Position numbers and translations under genes: made by a program
NCBI GenBank assembly: GCA_002346545.1
Contig: DEAA01000021.1
Span: 97,490 to 161,489 of the forward strand
DNA: 64,000 nt
Direction of reading: 5' to 3'
Source of the DNA: Acidobacteria bacterium UBA2994
GTDB lineage: Bacteria > Acidobacteriota > Vicinamibacteria > Vicinamibacterales > UBA8438
The notes under the pieces: generated by a model
Told to the model about the DNA's origin: nothing
Database searches by the model: none
The model's input: only the letters and a program-made list of their open reading frames with translations
Shown: in pieces, positions 19,834 through 29,466 of the stretch
Numbering within the stretch: position 1 is the first letter of the stretch
Layout of the letters: every line of letters begins with the position of its first letter

Positions 19834-21192
19834 CTACTGCCACCGTGCCCTCAGGCTTTCTCGGTCGACGGCCTCACCGTTGAGGTATACCGAGTCGATG
19901 TCTCGCGTGTTACCGATGCTGTAAATCGGGTTGGCGTTGAGCACGATGAAGTCGGCCCGATTCCCGGGTGCGAGCAGCCCGGTGTTGGTGCCGAGCACCG
20001 CGGCTGGGGCGCTGGTCGCGATCTCGATGGCCTTGGCTGGCGAGATGCCGGCCTCAACGATCAACTCGAGCTCGTAGTGCTCCATGTATCCCTGGATGTG
20101 GTCTTGGATACCGGTGTCAGCGCCAAGCACCAGCGTGACTCCGGCGTCGGACAGCTTCTTGAGGCTCCTAAGCATCATGTCGAACGATTCGGCGCCGCGG
20201 GCGGCCGTCTCCTCGTCCCGGTTCTCGTAGGACTGGCGGATGCGGTCGATCGCATCGGCGGAGGTCGACTCGGACAGCATCGGCAGATCGACCCACGCGG
20301 GCGGCGCGGCATTGCGTGCCCGCTCCGACACGGCCAGGTTCGGCATGACGAAGACATCGTTCTCGACGATGGCGGCGACTAGTTCGTCATCCATCTCGAC
20401 GTCCCGGGCGAGATGGGCGAAGCCGTCGATGTTAGCTTCTACCAGTTCCATGGCGTCCTTGGCATAAAAGATGTGGGCAATCACGCGGAGGTCGTTTGCG
20501 TGTGCCTCCTCGATGATCGGACGGTAGAGGTCGGGGCCGAGTTTCTCTACCGAGCCGCCCCGGTCGTCGACCCAGATCTTAAGGAAGTCGGCATCGGTGG
20601 CCGCGATCGCGCGAACCGCCTCCCGCGCTTCCTCCTCGGTGGATGCGCCCAGTGCAGTCGGTCGCATGGTCGCGGCTCCCGGTCCGGCGTCCGGTCGGGC
20701 GATGCCGCGGAAGGCGGTGTGGAGCCGGGCGCCGCCCTGAGTGCCCGCTTCCTGGTCCGCCTTGATCTCGAAAGCCAGTTCACCCGGGTCGGTGCCCAAC
20801 GACACGATCACGCCGACGCCATGGTAGGCGTAGCGGTCGAGTTGGTCGGTGATGATTTCCCGCGTGTAGTTCGCGCTGTCGAAGCTCAGGTCGTCGACGA
20901 ACCCGACGTGTCCGTGTAGGTCCACCATGGTCGGCATCACCGTCTTGCCGGCCAGGTCCACCACTGTTGCGCCCTCGGGAATGGCAACGTTTGCCGCCAG
21001 GCCGACGTCGGTGATGACGCCGTTGTCCACGACGATGACGCCGCCGCCGAGAGGCGGACCGCCGTTGCCGGTGATCACGGTGGCACCCTCGTAAGCCACG
21101 GCACTGATAGCGGGGCCGTCCGATCCACCGCCTCCGCAGGCCGCGGAGATGACGAGCAGGCCGATGAGAACCGAGGTTGGTCGCTTGGTCAT
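19834..21192 (-). CDS. Lipoprotein amidohydrolase
   Basis: 452-aa metal-dependent amidohydrolase anchored as a lipoprotein: signal SVLIGLLVISAAC, with Cys near residue 19 followed by GGGG. The TIM-barrel domain carries the metal motif VDLHGHVGF (about residue 96-104; a His-x-His motif). Later metal-ligand regions are VIAHIFYAKDAMEL and GFAHLARD, and VLGADTGIQDHIQG has the catalytic Asp region. The C-terminal small domain has RADFIVLNANPIYS, typical of imidazolonepropionase-like/prolidase-like amidohydrolases. A consensus TATAAT sits exactly 8 nt before the ATG with no SD, suggesting a leaderless mRNA. The substrate is probably a peptide or cyclic amide; not resolved. Confidence 0.88.
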   Translation of the reverse strand: MTKRPTSVLIGLLVISAACGGGGSDGPAISAVAYEGATVITGNGGPPLGGGVIVVDNGVITDVGLAANVAIPEGATVVDLAGKTVMPTMVDLHGHVGFVDDLSFDSANYTREIITDQLDRYAYHGVGVIVSLGTDPGELAFEIKADQEAGTQGGARLHTAFRGIARPDAGPGAATMRPTALGASTEEEAREAVRAIAATDADFLKIWVDDRGGSVEKLGPDLYRPIIEEAHANDLRVIAHIFYAKDAMELVEANIDGFAHLARDVEMDDELVAAIVENDVFVMPNLAVSERARNAAPPAWVDLPMLSESTSADAIDRIRQSYENRDEETAARGAESFDMMLRSLKKLSDAGVTLVLGADTGIQDHIQGYMEHYELELIVEAGISPAKAIEIATSAPAAVLGTNTGLLAPGNRADFIVLNANPIYSIGNTRDIDSVYLNGEAVDRESLRARWQ

Positions 21193-21200
21193 GTTTCTCG

Positions 21201-21206
21201 ATTATA
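21201..21206 (-). promoter_or_regulatory. -10 TATAAT for the amidohydrolase gene, leaderless spacing
   Basis: Minus-strand TATAAT followed by CGAGAAAC and the ATG at 21192. There is no SD in the eight bases. The transcription start should fall within one or two bases of the start codon. No clear -35. Confidence 0.5.
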
Positions 21207-21362
21207 GCCGCGTGGTTCCCTCGGTGCCGGTCGCGCCGGTAGCGGGTCTGAGAACGCAGTCAGCCACCTTGCGGGCATTCGGTGATGCCGTTCGGAGACC
21301 AAATGCCTGCGCTCTGCCGGCGACTGCGCCAGGGCCTACGGTCCAAGGGGCAGGGAGTGACG

Positions 21363-21368
21363 TAGGAT
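21363..21368 (+). promoter_or_regulatory. Candidate -10 TAGGAT for the GMC oxidoreductase gene, leaderless spacing
   Basis: TAGGAT, six bases before the GTG at 21375, with no SD. Lies in the 182-nt divergent gap shared with the amidohydrolase gene; nothing else is recognised in the gap. Confidence 0.35.
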
Positions 21369-21374
21369 CCCATA

Positions 21375-22970
21375 GTGACTTACGACTACATCGTGATCGG
21401 GGGTGGTACGGCCGGGTGCGTGCTGGCCAACCGTCTCTCGGCCGACGCCGACGTCTCGGTGCTACTTCTAGAGGCCGGGGGCAAGGACGACTACTTCTGG
21501 ATCGATATCCCGGTCGGCTATCTCTACACCATCGGGAATCCTCGCACTGACTGGTGCTACAAGATCGAACCGGATCCCGGGCTCAACGGCCGGACCATCC
21601 TGTATGCGCGCGGCAAGGTGCTCGGAGGGTGTTCGTCGATCAACGCCATGATCTACATGCGTGGTCAGCGAAGCGACTATGACCACTGGGCTTCTCTCGG
21701 GAACCGCGGCTGGGGCTGGGACGACGTGCTGCCGGTGTTCAAGAAGTCGGAAGACTACGTGCATGGCGCGGACGAGTTCCACGGGGTCGGCGGCGAGATG
21801 CGGGTGGAAGAGAAGCGGGTGAGCTGGGAAATTCTGGATGCCTGGCGCGATGCGGCCGAGGAGTGCGGTATCCCCAAGATCGACGAATTCAACCGGGGCG
21901 ACAACTTTGGTAACGCCTATTTCCAGATGAATCAGCGGGGTGGACGCCGCTGGAGCGGTACCAAAGCCTACCTGCGTCCGATCGCCGACCGTGCGAATCT
22001 CACGGTTCGCACCAATGCTCACGTCGAGCGGTTGCTGGTGGACTCTGCCGGCGGCCAACGGCGCGCGACCGGCGTGCGGCTGGTCGGTGGCGACGAGATC
22101 CGGGCCGGGCGCGAAGTCATCTTGGCCGCTGGCGCCGTCGGCTCACCGCAGATCATGCAGCTGTCGGGCATCGGGGACGGGGCGACGCTCCAGGGCTACG
22201 GTATCGACGTGGTCAATGACCTGCCCGGTGTCGGCGAGAACCTGCACGATCATCTGCAGATCCGCACCATCTTCAAGGTCAAGAACACGGTCACTCTGAA
22301 TCAGCGCATGTCACTGTGGGGTCAGGCGATGATGGGGTTGGAGTACTTTCTGTTTAAGACCGGTCCGCTGACCATGCCGCCGTCGCAGCTCGGAGCGTTC
22401 GCCAAGAGCGATCCCGGGCGCGAATTTGCCGACATGGAATGGCACGTCCAGCCGCTCTCGCTCGACAAGTTCGGCGACCCGCTCCACAAGTTCAACGCCA
22501 TTACCCCATCAGTGTGCAACCTGCAGCCGACCAGCCGCGGGCACATCCGGATCAAGAGCTTGGATCCGGGTGACGCGCCCGCGATCACGCTGAACTATCT
22601 GTCTACCGATGAGGATCTGGACATCGCCGTGAAGGGGCTCCGGTTTACCCGGAGGATCATGGCGGCCAACGCCTTAGCCCGGTTTGAGCCGACCGAGCAC
22701 CTCCCCGGGCCCCAGGTCGAGAGTGACGACGATCTGAGGAAAGCCGCGTCCGAGCTGGGGACGACCATTTTCCACCCGGTGGGCACCTGCAAGATGGGAA
22801 GCGACCCGATGGCCGTGGTTGACGCCCGTCTCTCGGTGCACGGGATGGACGGGTTGCGGGTGGTTGATGCGTCGGTCATGCCACGGATTACGTCCGGGAA
22901 CACCAACGCGCCGACGGTGATGATTGCCGAGAAGGGTGCCGAGTTCATCCGAGAGGACGCCGGCCGGTAG
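21375..22970 (+). CDS. GMC-family FAD oxidoreductase (choline dehydrogenase-like)
   Basis: 531-aa flavoprotein of the glucose-methanol-choline family. The FAD-binding Rossmann motif [17 protein letters not shown] is at residues ~5-21. The first family signature includes [18 protein letters not shown] (about 81-98). The C-terminal catalytic segment [12 protein letters not shown] (about 462-473) holds the active-site His, and [19 protein letters not shown] closes the FAD domain. No signal peptide, so it is cytoplasmic. It resembles choline and alcohol dehydrogenases, but no betaine aldehyde dehydrogenase or choline transporter is nearby, so the alcohol substrate is open. Starts with GTG; translation is probably leaderless. 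Confidence 0.92.
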   Translation: MTYDYIVIGGGTAGCVLANRLSADADVSVLLLEAGGKDDYFWIDIPVGYLYTIGNPRTDWCYKIEPDPGLNGRTILYARGKVLGGCSSINAMIYMRGQRSDYDHWASLGNRGWGWDDVLPVFKKSEDYVHGADEFHGVGGEMRVEEKRVSWEILDAWRDAAEECGIPKIDEFNRGDNFGNAYFQMNQRGGRRWSGTKAYLRPIADRANLTVRTNAHVERLLVDSAGGQRRATGVRLVGGDEIRAGREVILAAGAVGSPQIMQLSGIGDGATLQGYGIDVVNDLPGVGENLHDHLQIRTIFKVKNTVTLNQRMSLWGQAMMGLEYFLFKTGPLTMPPSQLGAFAKSDPGREFADMEWHVQPLSLDKFGDPLHKFNAITPSVCNLQPTSRGHIRIKSLDPGDAPAITLNYLSTDEDLDIAVKGLRFTRRIMAANALARFEPTEHLPGPQVESDDDLRKAASELGTTIFHPVGTCKMGSDPMAVVDARLSVHGMDGLRVVDASVMPRITSGNTNAPTVMIAEKGAEFIREDAGR

Positions 22971-22993
22971 GCCGGGACTTCGGCCCCGCCCAC

Positions 22994-24709
22994 TCAATAG
23001 CCTCGCGCGGTGCCCGAGCCTCGCCGGTCGGCGTAGCCCGCGTAGTACCCCTCTGGCGTTTTCAGGATGCCGGCAGCCATCCCAATGCTTCGACGCTCCC
23101 TAAGCTCGTAGCCCAGCCGTTCGAGCTCTTTCTTCGTCTCCGCTGACAGCGCAAATGGCTCGTGGTCGATACGGTCGGGTAACCACTGGTGGTGGATGCG
23201 TGGTGCGTCAATCGCTTGCTGGAGATCCATCCCCCACAGGGTGATATTGAGGTAGATCTGCAACACGGTGTTGATGATGGTCGGACCGCCCGGGCTACCC
23301 ATCGTCATGTAGAAGTCGCCGAACTCCCGCACGATAGTCGGGGTCATCGACGAGAGCGGACGCTTACGCGGCTTGATCGAGTTCGCCTCGGCTCCCAGCA
23401 TCCCGTATTGATTCGGGATGCCTGGCCGGGCCGAGAAATTGTCCATCTCGTTGTTCCAGACGAATCCAGCCCCTATCGCTACTGCGCCCAGGCCGTAGCC
23501 GCTATTGAGCGTGGTGGTGATCGCCGCCACGTTGCCCCAGCGGTCGGCCACGGTGAAGTGCGTGGTCTCTTCTGACTCTGCGGGGCCGTGTGACACCCCT
23601 TCGCTCCGGCCGGCCATGCCGTCCTGAGGGAGGAGCCGCCGACGCTGCTCCATGTACTCGCGTGAGAGCAGCCGGTCGACCGGTACGTCGAAGAAATCTG
23701 GGTCGCCCAGCCAGAAGTTCCGGTCGGCGAACGCCAGTCGCTGCGCCTCGGTCACCATCGAGACGGCTTCCGCCGAGTGATACCCGATCCGCTGTAGCAC
23801 TGGCATGTTCAGTAGCGCCAGGGTCTGGGCGATGGTCATGCCGCCCGAGCTTGGCACCGGATGCGTGATGAGCTCGTAGCGGTCGTGGTGAAACACCAAC
23901 GGTTCCCGCCATTTGGCCTCGTAGGCAGCCAGATCGTTGTGGCTGATCAGTCCCCCGTTGGCCTCCATGTCTGCGACGATCAGATCGGCCACTACCCCAG
24001 CGTAGAAGCCGTCACGGCCGTGATCCGCGATCGCTTGCAGCGTCGTGGCCAACTCTGACTGGGTCAACCGGTTGCCCATCTCGGGACTGTCGCCGTCGAG
24101 CCCGAACGTCTTGATCGATGATGGGAAGCGCCGGAGTCGTTGACTGCGCTTCAGGCTTCGGGCCAGTGAGTAGGAGATCGGGAAGCCGTCTCTAGCCAGC
24201 TCGATAGCTGGCGCAAGTATCTGTTGCCGGTCGAGTGTCCCGTACCTTTCCACCAGCTTCAGCATCCCGTCGACGCTTCCCGGGACGCCAACCCCCTGGT
24301 GGGTGTTGGTGCTGAGCTCAGGCTTCATCTTCCCGTGCGCGTCCACAAACATGTCGGTGGTAGCCGCCGACGGTGCCTCTTCGCGGAAGTCGAGCGCGAA
24401 GGTGTCTCCGTCGGCCAGGAGTCCCACCATGAATCCACCCCCACCGATATTGCCGGCGGTGGGATAGGTGACAGCCAGGGCGAACTGCACCGCGGCGGCG
24501 GCGTCGAAGGCGTTGCCTCCAGCCTTCAGGATGGCCAGGCCGACATCGGTGGCCAGTGGCTCGGGTGACGCCACCATGCCGTTGGCCGCGACGTTCGGTC
24601 GGGTGTCCACGGCGACGCCGGCCGCCAGGAGCAGACCTACGACGGCCAGCACAGATCGGACGAGCCAAGTGGTGCGGGGTGAGCGAAATGAAGCGGGGTT
24701 GGACGACAT
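22994..24709 (-). CDS. ggt: Gamma-glutamyltransferase, secreted
   Basis: 571 aa from the ATG at 24709, which has a perfect SD (GGAGG, five nt spacing) and begins directly with a signal peptide (TTWLVRSVLAVVGLLLAAGV). An ATG at 24748 is in frame but would bury the signal. GGT is a self-cleaving N-terminal-nucleophile hydrolase that removes or transfers gamma-glutamyl groups from glutathione and gamma-glutamyl peptides. The new N-terminus of the small subunit is the Thr in ETTHFTVADRWGNVAAITTT (about residue 385). The substrate-binding GSPGGPTIINTVLQ segment is near 470. Length is normal. Acts in the periplasm or outside. It converges on the GMC gene with a 23-nt gap. Confidence 0.94.
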   Translation of the reverse strand: MSSNPASFRSPRTTWLVRSVLAVVGLLLAAGVAVDTRPNVAANGMVASPEPLATDVGLAILKAGGNAFDAAAAVQFALAVTYPTAGNIGGGGFMVGLLADGDTFALDFREEAPSAATTDMFVDAHGKMKPELSTNTHQGVGVPGSVDGMLKLVERYGTLDRQQILAPAIELARDGFPISYSLARSLKRSQRLRRFPSSIKTFGLDGDSPEMGNRLTQSELATTLQAIADHGRDGFYAGVVADLIVADMEANGGLISHNDLAAYEAKWREPLVFHHDRYELITHPVPSSGGMTIAQTLALLNMPVLQRIGYHSAEAVSMVTEAQRLAFADRNFWLGDPDFFDVPVDRLLSREYMEQRRRLLPQDGMAGRSEGVSHGPAESEETTHFTVADRWGNVAAITTTLNSGYGLGAVAIGAGFVWNNEMDNFSARPGIPNQYGMLGAEANSIKPRKRPLSSMTPTIVREFGDFYMTMGSPGGPTIINTVLQIYLNITLWGMDLQQAIDAPRIHHQWLPDRIDHEPFALSAETKKELERLGYELRERRSIGMAAGILKTPEGYYAGYADRRGSGTARGY

Positions 24710-24879
24710 CAGGGCCTCCGGGTCGTCTGGTACGGTCGGTTGGGCCATCTTACCCTTAACGGGTGCGCCCGGTCCGAGGCGGCTGCTGCTGTGCGGCAGC
24801 AGCTATGGTCGCTCCTATCTCCGGGCGGTTGCGCCGGTGTTCGACCGGCCGGCCAGGATCTCGCGGGAACCGGTGAGGC

Positions 24880-25680
24880 TTACTCCCCAGGCAGAGCTGA
24901 TCGAGCGCTGGAAGGACGGGAGTGCGGTCGGTGAGGCTCTTCGTCGGGTCGAGGCGTTTCTGGCGGCGCACTGACCGATGATCCGGACCACGCGGCGAGC
25001 GCGAACGTGACCGTGGTCCGAGCGTCGTTGTCCTCCTCGGCCGCCACTCGCTCGACGAGCGGAGTTTCGACGTCGTCAACAACGTCCAGGCAGAGTCGCA
25101 TCTCGTCGACGAGAGCGGGGTCTGCCTTCTTGAAACACAGAGGGCAAGGGGGGAAGTCATCGCCGGAGCGGTGGAGTGGTGGCCCGTGGGTCCGGCAGGC
25201 GAGCGGCCGCCATTCGTAGATCAGGCAGGTGCCAGAGTTTGGGCAGAGCGCCGGACAGGGCACGTCGGCGAACGCCTTGTAGTGATGGCGTTCCTCCTCT
25301 TCCGAGCGGAGCTGCCCGACTTGCTCCGGGGCGAAGGTGGAGGTCTGAGCCGCTGCAGTGGCCAGAGCTCGTTCGACGATGCCCTGCGCTGTGTCGGCGG
25401 CGGTGCTCGCCAGTGCGTCCAGACCCCGCCGCAGTCGCCAGGCGTCGAGCGGCGTTATCGAGAACGGCCCGAAGCAGCAGGGTGAGCAGCCGGAACCGCA
25501 GACGACGTGGTCGCCGGCCTTTGCCGTCGCCTCGGCGCTGGCCGCATCGACCAGCGCGACTAGGCACCGGTCGTCCGCGACGAGGAAGGATGCGTCTGGC
25601 GGCTCAGGCGCCGAACTTGGCTTTGGCCTCTCGCCGTCTGGCGTGGAGGATCGGCTCGGTGTAGCCATTGGGTTGCTCAC
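24880..25680 (-). CDS. YkgJ-type cysteine-cluster (zinc/iron-chelating) protein
   Basis: 266-aa protein with the cysteine pattern of the YkgJ family: CGSGCSPCC near residue 62, [21 protein letters not shown] near 140-160, and FPPCPLCF near 176. These Cys residues are expected to bind Zn or an Fe-S cluster; the biochemical role of the family is unknown. N- and C-termini are proline/serine-rich and probably disordered. Start choice is odd: both in-frame ATGs (25680 and 25668) lie inside the upstream malate synthase gene, giving a 65-77 nt overlap, and I find no good start nearer the conserved part. The overlap suggests tight coupling to glcB. The last ~95 nt also overlap an open frame on the plus strand. 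Confidence 0.75.
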   Translation of the reverse strand: MSNPMATPSRSSTPDGERPKPSSAPEPPDASFLVADDRCLVALVDAASAEATAKAGDHVVCGSGCSPCCFGPFSITPLDAWRLRRGLDALASTAADTAQGIVERALATAAAQTSTFAPEQVGQLRSEEEERHHYKAFADVPCPALCPNSGTCLIYEWRPLACRTHGPPLHRSGDDFPPCPLCFKKADPALVDEMRLCLDVVDDVETPLVERVAAEEDNDARTTVTFALAAWSGSSVSAPPETPRPDEEPHRPHSRPSSARSALPGE

Positions 25681-27772
25681 GGCCCTTGAAGACTAGATCG
25701 CAGGCGGCCTGGAATGCGATGCTGTCGTCGAAGTTGGGTGCCATCGGGCGGTAGAGCGGGTCGGGGGCGTTTTGCCCGTCCACGACCGCGGCCATCCGCT
25801 GCATTGTCTCTCGCACCTGGGCTTCGCTGCAGATGCCGTGATGCAGCCAGTTACATATGTGCTGGCTCGAGATGCGGAGGGTCGCCCGGTCTTCCATTAA
25901 CCCGATGTTGTTGATGTCGGGTACCTTCGAGCAGCCCACGCCTTGGTCGACCCAACGGACCACATAACCGAGGATGCCCTGCGCGTTGTTGTCGAGCTCC
26001 TGCTGGATCTCCTCGGGCGACCAGTTCGGCTGCTCCTCGCGGGGAATGGTCAGGATGGCGTCGAGATCGGCAAGGTTGCGATTGCCGAGTTCGCCCTGCC
26101 GCGCGTTCACGTTCACCTGGTGGTAGTGGGTGGCGTGCAGGGTCGCGGCGGTCGGCGAGGGGACCCAGGCAGTGTTGGCGCCAGCCTCCGGATGGCCCAC
26201 CTTAGCCTCGAGCATCTTGGCCATCAGATCCGGCATGGCCCACATGCCTTTGCCGATCTGGGCGTGACCCGGTAGCCCGCACTGTAGGCCCACGTCCACG
26301 TTCCAGTCTTCGTAGGTGGTCATCCAGGGCGCCGACTTCATCTCTGCCTTGCGGATCATCGGGCCAGACTCCATGGCCGTGTGCATTTCGTCGCCGGTGC
26401 GATCGAGGAATCCGGTGTTAATGAAGAACACCCGATCTTTGGCGGCCCGGATGCACTCCGTGAGGTTCACGGTAGTCCGGCGCTCTTCATCCATGATCCC
26501 GATCTTGATCGTGTGGCGCTTCAGGTTCAGGAGATCCTCCACCTGTCCGAGCGTCTGGTCCGTGAAGGCGACCTCCTCGGGACCGTGCATCTTTGGCTTG
26601 ACGATGTAAACGGACCCGGCCCGGCTGTTCTTGCCCTGTTTCAGGTCGTGTATGGCGATCATCGACGAGATCATCGCGTCGAGGATTCCCTCCGGCGCCT
26701 CATTGCCGTCCTTGTCGAGTACGGCCGGGTTGGTCATGAGGTGTCCGACGTTGCGGATCAGCATCAGACTGCGTCCCTGCAGACTAATGGCTGACCCGTC
26801 AGGAGCCGTGTAGCTTCGGTCGGGGTTCAGCGCGCGGTTGACTGGCTTGCCGGCCTTTTCGAACTGATCGGTCAGGTCTCCCTTGATCAGCCCGAGCCAG
26901 TTCCGATAAGCGACCACCTTGTCCGCGGCGTCCACCGTCGACACCGAGTCCTCAAGGTCCATGATGGTGGTCATCGCGGCTTCGAGAACGATGTCCTTGA
27001 CGCCGGCCGCGTCGTCGCACCCCACCGGATGATTCCGGTCGATTGCGATCTCGATGTGCAGACCGTTGTTGCGGAGCAAGATGGCCGAAGGTGAGGCCGC
27101 GTCGCCGCTGTAGCCAGCGAACTGCGCTGCGTTGGCAAGGCCGGTCGTCGACCCGTCTGCCAGCGAGACCACGAGTGCGCCGCCACTCACCGCATAGCCG
27201 GTGGCATCGACATGGCTTCCCTGCGTGAGCGGTGTCGTGTCGTTGAGGAACTTCCGGGCGAACGCGATGACCTTGGTGCCTCGCACCCGGTTGTAGTCGG
27301 TGCCGCGCTCCGCGCCGTCATCTTCCGGGATTACGTCGGTGCCATACAGGGCATCGTAGAAGCTGCCCCATCTGGCGTTGGCGGCGTTCAAGGCATAGCG
27401 GGCGTTGGTGACCGGCACCACGAGCTGTGGGCCGGCGACGGTTGAGATCTCATCGTCGACGTTCGCTGTGTCGACCGTGAAGTCGTCGCCTTCGGGGGCC
27501 AGGTAGCCGATTTCCTGGAGCATCGCCTTGTATTCCGGCAGGTCGATCGGCTGGTTCCTGTTCTCCTGGTACCAGGCATCGATCTGGACCTGCAGCTCGT
27601 CTCGGGCGGCCAGCAGCTCTTGGTTCCGTGGCCCCAGGCCATGCACCAGCGAGTCGAGGCCGCCCCAGAAGGCTTCCGGCGAGATGTCGGTGCCGGGCAG
27701 TGCCTCGTTGTTGATGAAGTCGTAGAGCTCCTGGTCGACCTGGAGCGATCCGGCCGTGATGCGGTCCGTCAT
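25604..27772 (-). CDS. glcB: Malate synthase G
   Basis: 722 aa from the ATG at 27772, which follows GGGGAAG with 7-nt spacing; E. coli GlcB is about 723 aa. The frame is open further upstream, but the extra residues are not conserved. Condenses glyoxylate with acetyl-CoA to malate. Landmarks: [37 protein letters not shown] (about 268-287, acidic active-site region), [33 protein letters not shown] with a catalytic acidic cluster, and [17 protein letters not shown]. The C-terminal ASSQH-type segment reads [16 protein letters not shown]. Works with acs for C2 assimilation; isocitrate lyase must lie elsewhere if the shunt is complete. Confidence 0.96.
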   Translation of the reverse strand: MTDRITAGSLQVDQELYDFINNEALPGTDISPEAFWGGLDSLVHGLGPRNQELLAARDELQVQIDAWYQENRNQPIDLPEYKAMLQEIGYLAPEGDDFTVDTANVDDEISTVAGPQLVVPVTNARYALNAANARWGSFYDALYGTDVIPEDDGAERGTDYNRVRGTKVIAFARKFLNDTTPLTQGSHVDATGYAVSGGALVVSLADGSTTGLANAAQFAGYSGDAASPSAILLRNNGLHIEIAIDRNHPVGCDDAAGVKDIVLEAAMTTIMDLEDSVSTVDAADKVVAYRNWLGLIKGDLTDQFEKAGKPVNRALNPDRSYTAPDGSAISLQGRSLMLIRNVGHLMTNPAVLDKDGNEAPEGILDAMISSMIAIHDLKQGKNSRAGSVYIVKPKMHGPEEVAFTDQTLGQVEDLLNLKRHTIKIGIMDEERRTTVNLTECIRAAKDRVFFINTGFLDRTGDEMHTAMESGPMIRKAEMKSAPWMTTYEDWNVDVGLQCGLPGHAQIGKGMWAMPDLMAKMLEAKVGHPEAGANTAWVPSPTAATLHATHYHQVNVNARQGELGNRNLADLDAILTIPREEQPNWSPEEIQQELDNNAQGILGYVVRWVDQGVGCSKVPDINNIGLMEDRATLRISSQHICNWLHHGICSEAQVRETMQRMAAVVDGQNAPDPLYRPMAPNFDDSIAFQAACDLVFKGREQPNGYTEPILHARRREAKAKFGA

Positions 27773-28005
27773 CGGTGTCTTCCCCTGTGGACGATCAGCT
27801 TCGCCGATCGTGAAGGCGACCGGCGTGACCGGCCGCAACTGTGTCTTGTCAGCGGTGGATCATATCGCGCCTCGGACCTGACCGCCGACGTGACGGGTGA
27901 AGAGCGGAACATTGCGGTCCGGAACAGTCCGCCCCGATATGGAAGACGCGGGTTCGTAGTCGGGGGGGGGTGACGTTCGCTAGCGCGTCGGTCCAGGGGG
28001 GAGGC

Positions 28006-29373
28006 TTATCGGAAACAGCGAGCAGGGTAGTCCATCTGCAAATAGCCAGGGGCGCCTGCAGGGAAGGGAGAGGTGGCCCCGCGTTCGCGCAGGACTGGCG
28101 CGAGTTCCGGGTACTGCCGACCGAGGTTACCGTAGAAGATCCCCTGGGCGATGGTGAGCGGGGTCCAGCCGCACTCGTTGACGTGGTTGAGCTCGGCGCC
28201 CTCGTCCAGCAGAAACTCGGTGAGTTCCTTGGCGTCGCGGAGCACGGCTCCGTGAACGGCCGTGTCGCCATGCGCGTCGATGGTTGTCACGACGTCGCCG
28301 AGGTCCATCATCAGCTTGACCGCTTCGAGTGCTTCCTCCTTGCTGCCCGCGCTCTCGTTCGGCCACACCCCGACCCCGGCCGCGACCAGGAGCGCCGTCG
28401 TGCCGTCCTCGTTGGTCAGAAATGGGTCGGCGCCTAGCGCGAGCAACAGCCGCATCATCTCGAGGTCGACGACCTTGGCGGCGAGCAGGAAGGGCGTGGC
28501 GCCGATCCGATTCAGGTAGTTGCGGTATCCGTCGCGCGGCTCCTTCGTCTGCCGAGCGTTGACGTCAGCCCCGTGCTCGACCAGCGCCCGGACCAGTTCC
28601 AGATCGGTTACCCACCCGCTCTGTCTCGGCGACGGGTTGTGCTGGTTCTTGTTGGTGTTTGGTCGTTTGGTCCAGACCACCTGGTGCAGGGCTGTCCAGC
28701 CTTGTTCCGCGGCATTGGGATTTGCCCCACGGTCAAGGAGGTGTGTGGCCAGGTCGTAGTGGGCGTTGATGATGGCTACTACCAGGGCACCCGTTCCGTC
28801 CGGCAAGGTCTGGTGGATGTTGGCACCGGCATCGAGCAGTGCGTCGACGGTTTCGATGTGTCCCAGCCGGGTCGCGAACATCAGCGGGTTGAAGCCGGCG
28901 TCCGACCGCTCGTCCACGTCGGCACCCGCCGCCACCAGGGGCCCAACGACGTCAGCGTGGCGTTCGGCGGCCGCCCACATGAGTGCCGTCTGTCCCCGCA
29001 AGTCCTCCCGCGCGGCCGGGTCGGCGCCATGCGTCAGCAGCGACTCGACGCTGGCGACGACGCCAGTTCTGGCGGCAACCATCAAAGGCGTCTCGCCGGC
29101 CGGCGACGCCAGATTTGGGTTGGCGCCGGCATCGAGCAGCCGCGCCACGATCGCCGCATGTCCGCCGTGGATGGCCAGGGTCAGCGGCGTGACGCCCCGC
29201 GATGTGAGCAGGTTCGGGTCGGTGCCCTGGCCCAGGGCATGTTCGACCGCGGCGAGGTTTCCCTCGTGAGCCGCGTGGTGTAGGGCCGAGTCGCCGTCAC
29301 CGTCCGATTGCGCGTGCGCGAGCAGTGGAAGAGCCAGCAGGGACAGGATGGCAACGATGGCAGACCGTCCCAT
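28006..29373 (-). CDS. Secreted ankyrin-repeat protein
   Basis: 455 aa from the ATG at 29373, chosen because it opens with a signal peptide (AIVAILSLLALPLLAHAQ); an upstream in-frame start would add 28 non-signal residues. Nearly all of the mature protein is ankyrin repeats, about nine to ten, e.g. SALHHAAHEGNLAAVEHAL, TPLTLAIHGGHAAIVARLL, TPLMVAARTGVVASVESLL, TALMWAAAERHADVVGPLV and the terminal CGWTPLTIAQGIFYGN. There is no catalytic domain. Ankyrin arrays bind proteins; exported ones are known as candidate host-interaction factors in animal- and sponge-associated bacteria but also occur in free-living Acidobacteriota. The last repeats are disrupted by a charged linker around residue 270. 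Confidence 0.88.
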   Translation of the reverse strand: MGRSAIVAILSLLALPLLAHAQSDGDGDSALHHAAHEGNLAAVEHALGQGTDPNLLTSRGVTPLTLAIHGGHAAIVARLLDAGANPNLASPAGETPLMVAARTGVVASVESLLTHGADPAAREDLRGQTALMWAAAERHADVVGPLVAAGADVDERSDAGFNPLMFATRLGHIETVDALLDAGANIHQTLPDGTGALVVAIINAHYDLATHLLDRGANPNAAEQGWTALHQVVWTKRPNTNKNQHNPSPRQSGWVTDLELVRALVEHGADVNARQTKEPRDGYRNYLNRIGATPFLLAAKVVDLEMMRLLLALGADPFLTNEDGTTALLVAAGVGVWPNESAGSKEEALEAVKLMMDLGDVVTTIDAHGDTAVHGAVLRDAKELTEFLLDEGAELNHVNECGWTPLTIAQGIFYGNLGRQYPELAPVLRERGATSPFPAGAPGYLQMDYPARCFR

Positions 29374-29466
29374 TTCGCTAACCCCCAAAGCGCCGGTCTC
29401 TTGACGGCAAGACCAGCGACCTGACAGGCCTCGTGCCCCGTGCTCCTCTGGCCACAATGCCTCGCA

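Noticed and set aside
24763..24974. Plus-strand frame with protein-like text (LLLCGSSYGRSYLRAV) between ggt and the YkgJ gene
   Set aside because: No usable start without entering ggt antisense, and it overlaps the YkgJ 3' end. The text faintly recalls an oxidoreductase start, but evidence is too thin; possibly another remnant.
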